9,033 nt of DNA from assembly GCA_964565705.1 (NCBI GenBank), contig CAZMGD010000139.1, forward strand, positions 1-9,033, given 5' to 3'. Positions 5,561 through 9,033 of this stretch are shown one piece after another. Under the pieces are notes generated by a model. The model was not told the origin of the DNA. It saw only the letters and a program-made list of their open reading frames with translations, and searched no databases. The translations under genes were made by a program, and so were the position numbers. How positions within the stretch are numbered: position 1 is the stretch's first letter; each line of letters starts with the position of its first letter. Source of the DNA: CAZMGD01 sp964565705. GTDB lineage: Bacteria; Actinomycetota; Acidimicrobiia; Acidimicrobiales; Ilumatobacteraceae.

Positions 5561-7392
5561 CCGACACCGGCCAGGAGCTCGAGCCGCCGGAACCCGTAGG
5601 CGACGTCGGACGCGTCGGCGGTGCGCGGATACAGGTTGAGCACGTAGGTGTCGCCCCCGCCGGCTTCCTCGGCGACGATCTGGCGCATGAGCGCCTCGGG
5701 GGTCACGATCTCGCGGCCGGCCTCACCGCCGATGAACAGCGTCGCCGTGTCGAGCACGCCGCCGGTGGCGAGCCGTGGGATGTGGGGGAACGGGTCGATG
5801 GTCGGCGTCGTGAATGAGGGGATGTTCGGGCCGGGGCCGGGGATGTCGAATCCGCCGATCGTGATCGACGGGATTTGGATCGCGTTGATCCCGTCGATGA
5901 CCGCGTTGATCGGCGCCTTGATCGCGGACGCGATCGAGGTGGCGGCGGTGGTCACCCCGCCGAGCACGCCTTCGATCACGTCGACGAGCGCCTCGAACTT
6001 CTCCTTCACCCAGTCGTAGACCTCGGTCGCCGCGGCGATCGGGGTCTTCAGCGCGGTGACGATCGACGCCATGTAGCCCTGGATGAGCCCGACCGCGGAG
6101 GAGATCCCGGACGTGATCAGGTTCCACTTGTCGGTCACCCACGACCACACGGCGGTGGCCGCGTCCTTCGCGGTGCCCCACGCGCTGATCAGCGTCGAGA
6201 TATAGGCCTGGATGAGCCCGACCGCCCACGCGATCGCCGCGGCGATCGCGTCCCACTTGCCCTTCACCCAGTCGAACACGGCGGTCGCCGCGTCCTTCAC
6301 GGTGTCCCAGTTCTTGACGATGAGGATCACCGCCGCGCCGATCGGTCCAGTCAGGATCGCGAGGAGCAGCGGCCAGTTGTCCTGGATCCAGGAGAACACG
6401 GCCTTCGCGGCGTCGGTGATCCACCCGAACGCTGTCGCCACAGCCTTGAAGGCGGCGTCGACGACGGTGCGGAACACCTCGCAGTTCTGATAGAGCGCGA
6501 TGATCCCCGCGACCAGCGCGGCGACCGCGATGATGATCAGCGAGATCGGGTTCGCGGCGAGCGCGGCGTTCATCGCCCAGATCGCGACGGTCGCGACGCC
6601 GAGCGCGACGGCGAGCGGACCGATCCAGCGGATGTTCTCCTGGACGAACGTCGCGACCTTCGTCAGCGCCGGGATCACGTAGCGCATCAAGATGTCGGCG
6701 AAGCTCGAGATCAGCGGCAGCAGGGCGGTGCCGAGCTGCTCCTGGAACTCGCCGAACTGGATCTGCGCGTTCCGCATCCGCCCCGCGGTGGTGTCCGCGG
6801 CAGTCGCAGCCTGCCCGCCGAACGTCTCGGACATCGACGCCATGATCTCGTCGAGCGACTTCGCTGAGCCGTCCGCGTTCTTCGTCGCGATGCCCAGCCG
6901 GCCCAGCGCCCCGGTCTGGCCGTTCGCGGCCTTCATCATGGCCTCGGTGACGGTCGTCAGATCCTTGCCGGTGCCGGCGCTGACGTCGGTCGCGAGGGCG
7001 AGGGCCTGCTGCGCGGACTCGACGTCACCGAACCCGCGGACCAGGTTGTCGAGAGCGGGACGCAGGTCGTCGTCGGCGATCGCGGTCTGCTTCGACAGGT
7101 TCGAGATGTAGTCCTCGGTCGCGGCGATCTGCGCGTCGGTCGCGCCGGTGACGTTCTGCAGGGTCGTCGCGAGCTTCGCCTGGGCTTCGGCGTCGGCCAT
7201 CGCCGCGGACACCGACGCCTTGCCGAAGTCGACGATCTTGCCGACCGCGAACGCGCCGCCGATGGCCAGCGCGGCCTTCTTCCCGAAGCTCGACATGCTC
7301 GAGGAGGCCTTGCTCGACGCGCTGTCGACCTCCTTCGACAGCGCGGTGGCGTCGGCGGTGAACTTGGCGACGATCGTGGGGCCGGTGGCCAC
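5557..7392 (-). CDS. Tape measure protein
   Basis: A 611-residue protein that sets tail length and sits inside the tail tube. Residues 20-80 contain a Ser-rich segment with FGKKAALAIGGAF. Residues 85-215 resemble the TP901-type tape measure core (AIADDDLRPALDNLVRGFG, MMKAANGQTGALGRLGIATK). Hydrophobic segments lie at about 258-300 and 341-360. Residues 318-466 hold tandem W-rich repeats of 40-43 residues. The C terminus carries LATGGVL...IGGEAGREIVTPE (541-566), a common tape measure ending. At about 1.5 angstrom per residue, known for this family, the tail would be roughly 90 nm, short for a siphovirus. The GTG at 7390-7392 is the first start possible: the codon TGA lies two codons upstream in the same frame and ends the chaperone extension. 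Confidence 0.95.
   Translation of the reverse strand: MATGPTIVAKFTADATALSKEVDSASSKASSSMSSFGKKAALAIGGAFAVGKIVDFGKASVSAAMADAEAQAKLATTLQNVTGATDAQIAATEDYISNLSKQTAIADDDLRPALDNLVRGFGDVESAQQALALATDVSAGTGKDLTTVTEAMMKAANGQTGALGRLGIATKNADGSAKSLDEIMASMSETFGGQAATAADTTAGRMRNAQIQFGEFQEQLGTALLPLISSFADILMRYVIPALTKVATFVQENIRWIGPLAVALGVATVAIWAMNAALAANPISLIIIAVAALVAGIIALYQNCEVFRTVVDAAFKAVATAFGWITDAAKAVFSWIQDNWPLLLAILTGPIGAAVILIVKNWDTVKDAATAVFDWVKGKWDAIAAAIAWAVGLIQAYISTLISAWGTAKDAATAVWSWVTDKWNLITSGISSAVGLIQGYMASIVTALKTPIAAATEVYDWVKEKFEALVDVIEGVLGGVTTAATSIASAIKAPINAVIDGINAIQIPSITIGGFDIPGPGPNIPSFTTPTIDPFPHIPRLATGGVLDTATLFIGGEAGREIVTPEALMRQIVAEEAGGGDTYVLNLYPRTADASDVAYGFRRLELLAGVG
6003..6441 (-). repeat. Tandem W-rich protein repeats within the tape measure gene
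   Basis: The encoded protein has four related blocks whose anchor motifs are AVFSWIQDNW (331-340), AVFDWVKGKW (371-380), AVWSWVTDKW (414-423) and EVYDWVKEKF (457-466). Their spacing is 40, 43 and 43 residues, or about 120-129 bp. The blocks are diverged at DNA level. The two middle ones also share VGLIQ-Y and S-W/T-ALK-like segments. This is an in-frame unit that could change tail length by gain or loss of a copy. Confidence 0.75.
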
Positions 7393-7395
7393 CGG

Positions 7396-7856
7396 TCACT
7401 TCTTCCGCTTCGCGGCGCGTTCCCGAGCCTTGATCTCGTCGCGCATGTAGCCGACGAAGGCCCGGTACGTGTCGTCGTCCATCTCGTAGACCTCGCTCGG
7501 GCTCAGCCGCCAGAACCGGCAGAACCCGGCGAGGTCGCGGAGCCGGCGAGCTTCGTAGGGTCCACGCCGGCAGCTCCCTCCTCGATCACGACGTCGACGT
7601 CGGCGCATTCGTCCCAGCGGAGATCGGGGATCTGGCGGCGCAGGTGGATCCAGATCAGCGTCTGGAACCGGTCGGCCGAGTCGGCGTCCGGGCCGACGAG
7701 CGAGTCCCAGGTGCGGCCGGTCTGCGCCTTCAGGGTGCGCTGCGTCCCCGGCGACGGGATCCGCGACGCCTCCGCGCCGGTGATCGTCACCTCGTCGGGC
7801 AGCGTGCGCGTCGGGGCGTCGGTGCCGTTGGTGGTGGCTAGTGCGGTGTCGACCAT
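7396..7856 (-). CDS. Tail assembly chaperone, frameshifted long product (G-T type)
   Basis: The conserved lambda-style G/GT arrangement is visible. The first frame (start 7856) ends at 7503, while the -1 frame stays open to a TGA at 7396-7398 and encodes a chaperone-like end: YEARRLRDLAGFCRFWRL, then PSEVYEMDDDTYRAFVGYM and a basic tail. A -1 shift would give about 153 residues; the length (461 nt plus one re-read) fits. The segment in the -1 frame looks real because it has a tail-chaperone T-domain pattern and is not random. Slip points could be G GGA at about 7575-7578 or CCC/CCT at about 7557-7560; neither is the classic X XXY YYZ heptamer. The long product would act with the short form on the tape measure protein during tail assembly. 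Confidence 0.7.
7503..7856 (-). CDS. Tail assembly chaperone, short product (G type)
   Basis: A 117-residue cytoplasmic chaperone for the tape measure protein, not part of the finished tail. Its position between the tail tube genes and the tape measure gene is the classic place. The N-terminal region (about 1-30) is Thr/Ala-rich. The middle has TWDSLVGPDADSADRFQTLIWIHLRRQIPDLRWDECADVDVVIEE (about 49-93), the usual pattern of actinophage chaperones ('QTLIWIHLRR', 'W-E-DVD'). The end after about 95 is Gly/Ser-rich and looks like the junk tail expected after a frameshift site. The ATG has AGAGG 5 nt upstream and overlaps the previous gene by 19 nt. Confidence 0.85.
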   Translation of the reverse strand: MVDTALATTNGTDAPTRTLPDEVTITGAEASRIPSPGTQRTLKAQTGRTWDSLVGPDADSADRFQTLIWIHLRRQIPDLRWDECADVDVVIEEGAAGVDPTKLAGSATSPGSAGSGG

Positions 7857-8236
7857 GAGAACCTCTCGATGGAATCGGTGGCGGCGTCACTCGCCGCCTG
7901 GATGAACTCGTCGGTGGCGGCCGCAGCGGACGGGTAGACGTAGCGGCCCTCGGGGATGTAGGGCCGGCCTCGGGATCCGCCGAACTCGATCCAGCCGGCG
8001 TAGTCGAGCCCGTCGCCCATCCCGACCTCCGGCCCGTCGTCGAGGGCGACCGACTCGACGGAGCCGGCGAGCTGCCCGCTGAGCACCGGGACCTTGGCGC
8101 GGATCGTGTCGGCGACCCGCTGGGCGAGACCGACGGAGCCGGCGGCGACCGCGGCGGGCAGATCGTCGGCCCAGCGGCCCATGTCGGCGAACGCCTGGTC
8201 GAGCCCGACCAGCTCGACGTTGGCGTCGCCGCTCAC
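7838..8236 (-). CDS. HK97-gp10-like neck/tail protein
   Basis: A 132-residue protein of the HK97 gp10-like type. Features are the start ELVGLDQAFADMGRWADDLP, the core AQRVADTIRAKVPVLSGQLAGSVE (about 38-61), a GLDYAGWIEFGG turn (77-87) and GRPYIPEGRYVYPSA. In the family these proteins help join head and tail or complete the tail; a few are minor tail proteins. Here it lies after the major tail tube gene and not before it, which is unusual for gp10. The GTG start at 8234-8236 overlaps the tube gene stop (GTGA); a longer open frame upstream lies within the tube gene and is discarded. Its 3' end overlaps the chaperone gene by 19 nt. Confidence 0.8.
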   Translation of the reverse strand: MSGDANVELVGLDQAFADMGRWADDLPAAVAAGSVGLAQRVADTIRAKVPVLSGQLAGSVESVALDDGPEVGMGDGLDYAGWIEFGGSRGRPYIPEGRYVYPSAAAATDEFIQAASDAATDSIERFSWSTPH

Positions 8237-8739
8237 GCCCCGACGTCGACCGGGACGAACTCGTCGACCGGCGCGGCGTCCTCCACGGTGGCGGCGAGCG
8301 CGCCGCCACCCTCGGGCGCGATGTTCGTCGTCGGGACGCGGCCCCACCCGCTGATCGACCATTCCAGGTCGAGCGAGCTGGCGTCGCCGATGTCGCCGGC
8401 GATCGGCGTGAACGGCTGCGGGATCACGTCGCCGAAGTACTCGGGGTTCGTCTCCGAGATCGGGTCGCTCGACGGGACCACGGTGAACGGCACCGGCACG
8501 CCACCCTCGACCGCGGCGGTCAGCGTCGCGTTCGTCCCAGCGGGGTCGTGCGAGTGGTACAGCGACACCTTCAGCGTCCACTTCACCGTGCCGGGGTACT
8601 CGCGCACCCCGCAGCTCGTCTTGACCTCGACCATCGTCACGTCGGGGTTGAGCTCGACGTGCGACATGAGGCACTTGAGGTCGACACCGTTGATGGTCAG
8701 CACCGGGTTGACGAGGATGAGCGGTTCGAGCTCGGCCAT
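8233..8739 (-). CDS. Major tail protein (tail tube)
   Basis: A 168-residue structural protein expected to stack as hexameric rings forming the tail tube. The N-terminal half (LILVNPVLTINGVDLKCLMSHVELNPDVTMVEVKTSCG, about 7-44) has the beta-strand pattern and D-x-T-x-x-E-like segment of siphovirus tube proteins. A middle strand has GTVKWTLKVSLYHSHDPAGTNATL, and the typical PQPFTPIAGDIGDASSLDLEW segment lies near 107-126. The C-terminal 30 residues are acidic and Ala/Val-rich. An ATG start with AAGGAGG at 7 nt spacing is the best ribosome site in the window, as expected of an abundant protein. The gene sits directly before the gp10-like and chaperone genes. Confidence 0.88.
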   Translation of the reverse strand: MAELEPLILVNPVLTINGVDLKCLMSHVELNPDVTMVEVKTSCGVREYPGTVKWTLKVSLYHSHDPAGTNATLTAAVEGGVPVPFTVVPSSDPISETNPEYFGDVIPQPFTPIAGDIGDASSLDLEWSISGWGRVPTTNIAPEGGGALAATVEDAAPVDEFVPVDVGA

Positions 8740-8746
8740 GGCTTTG

Positions 8747-8753
8747 CCTCCTT
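8747..8753 (-). promoter_or_regulatory. Strong Shine-Dalgarno of the major tail protein gene
   Basis: Minus-strand AAGGAGG lies 7 nt before the ATG at 8737-8739 and touches the TGA of the upstream gene (8753-8755). It predicts high translation, in line with a major structural protein. Confidence 0.75.
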
Positions 8754-9033
8754 CAGGCGTTGATCGGGGTGCGCACCGTGATGCGCGCGGCGAGGTAGTT
8801 GACGGCGGCGATGGTGAACACGCGGGGCCCGCCGACGGACTCCAGCGGCCACGCCCCGCCGGACTCCCGCAGCCGGGCGAGCGTGTAGACGACGAGCTCC
8901 TCGAGGGTGGCGACGCCCTCGCCGGGGACGAGCCGCGACGCGACAGCGGTGATCACCATGCGGCCCTGCTGGAGACAGGCGGTCTGCGGGGTGAGCCACG
9001 GCTCAGCCCAGCCGATCATCAGCGCCGGCGGGT
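8753..9033 (-). CDS. Neck/tail-completion (head-to-tail connector or tail terminator) protein, 5' partial
   Basis: The reading frame stays open up to the right window edge, so the 5' end is missing. The internal Met at 9019 is probably not the true start because PPAL precedes it in frame. The visible 92 residues have GWAEPWLTPQTACLQQGRMVITAVASRLVPG, EELVVYTLARLRES and a final RVFTIAAVNYLAARITVRTPI. I recall this as the C-terminal pattern of actinophage head-to-tail connector/tail-terminator proteins that precede the tail tube gene. The role would be closing the tail tube for joining to the head. The sub-function (terminator or connector) is not decided. The stop overlaps the ribosome site of the tube gene. 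Confidence 0.7.
   Translation of the reverse strand, partial: PPALMIGWAEPWLTPQTACLQQGRMVITAVASRLVPGEGVATLEELVVYTLARLRESGGAWPLESVGGPRVFTIAAVNYLAARITVRTPINA

Noticed and set aside
4721..5599. Plus-strand open frame of 292 codons
   Set aside because: Antisense to the Dit-like gene; Gly/Arg/Asp/Val-rich shadow composition with no recognisable motif.
5875..6867. Plus-strand open frame of 330 codons
   Set aside because: Antisense to the tape measure gene. The Arg/Asp/Gly repeats are the mirror of the W-rich repeats.
1..9033. Search for CRISPR array, tRNA, rRNA, riboswitch, insertion sequence
   Set aside because: No direct-repeat array, cloverleaf or transposase motif was seen, and almost all bases are used by protein genes.

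Overview
The window is G+C-rich, with codon third positions almost always G or C, GTG and TTG starts, and actinophage-type protein families (ReqiPepy6 Gp37-like tail protein, actinophage-type amidase endolysin, Excalibur lipoprotein). It reads as part of a siphovirus-like phage or prophage of an actinobacterium. Free phage and integrated prophage cannot be told apart here: no integrase, attachment site, tRNA or packaging gene is visible.

From about 9033 down to 506, one tightly packed late operon runs on the minus strand. In transcription order it holds: a neck or tail-completion protein (5' end cut by the window edge); the major tail tube protein; an HK97-gp10-like protein; the tail assembly chaperone with a probable -1 frameshift extension; a short tape measure protein; a distal tail (Dit-like) protein; a Gp37-like tail-tip protein; an HNH endonuclease; a baseplate or tail-fibre protein; two small uncharacterised proteins; an amidase endolysin; and a 61-residue one-helix membrane protein that may be the holin. 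Most junctions are 1 to 19 nt overlaps, typically GTGA or ATGA, so translation is probably coupled. The exceptions carry strong Shine-Dalgarno sequences, notably before the tail tube gene and the tail-fibre gene.

From 1 to 492, on the plus strand and convergent with the late operon, are the 3' end of a small unrecognised gene and a small lipoprotein with a Thr-rich linker and a C-terminal Excalibur (Ca-binding) domain. The late operon and this pair meet at about 492-508, where there is a weak palindrome.

The genes together build a flexible non-contractile tail (tube, chaperone, ruler, tip, fibre) and then lyse the cell (amidase plus membrane protein). I found no CRISPR array, RNA gene, insertion sequence or recognisable defence system. 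The points most worth following up are the surface lipoprotein next to the lysis genes, the chaperone frameshift without a canonical slippery heptamer, the HNH gene fitted seamlessly into the tail operon, and the W-rich repeats of the tape measure protein.
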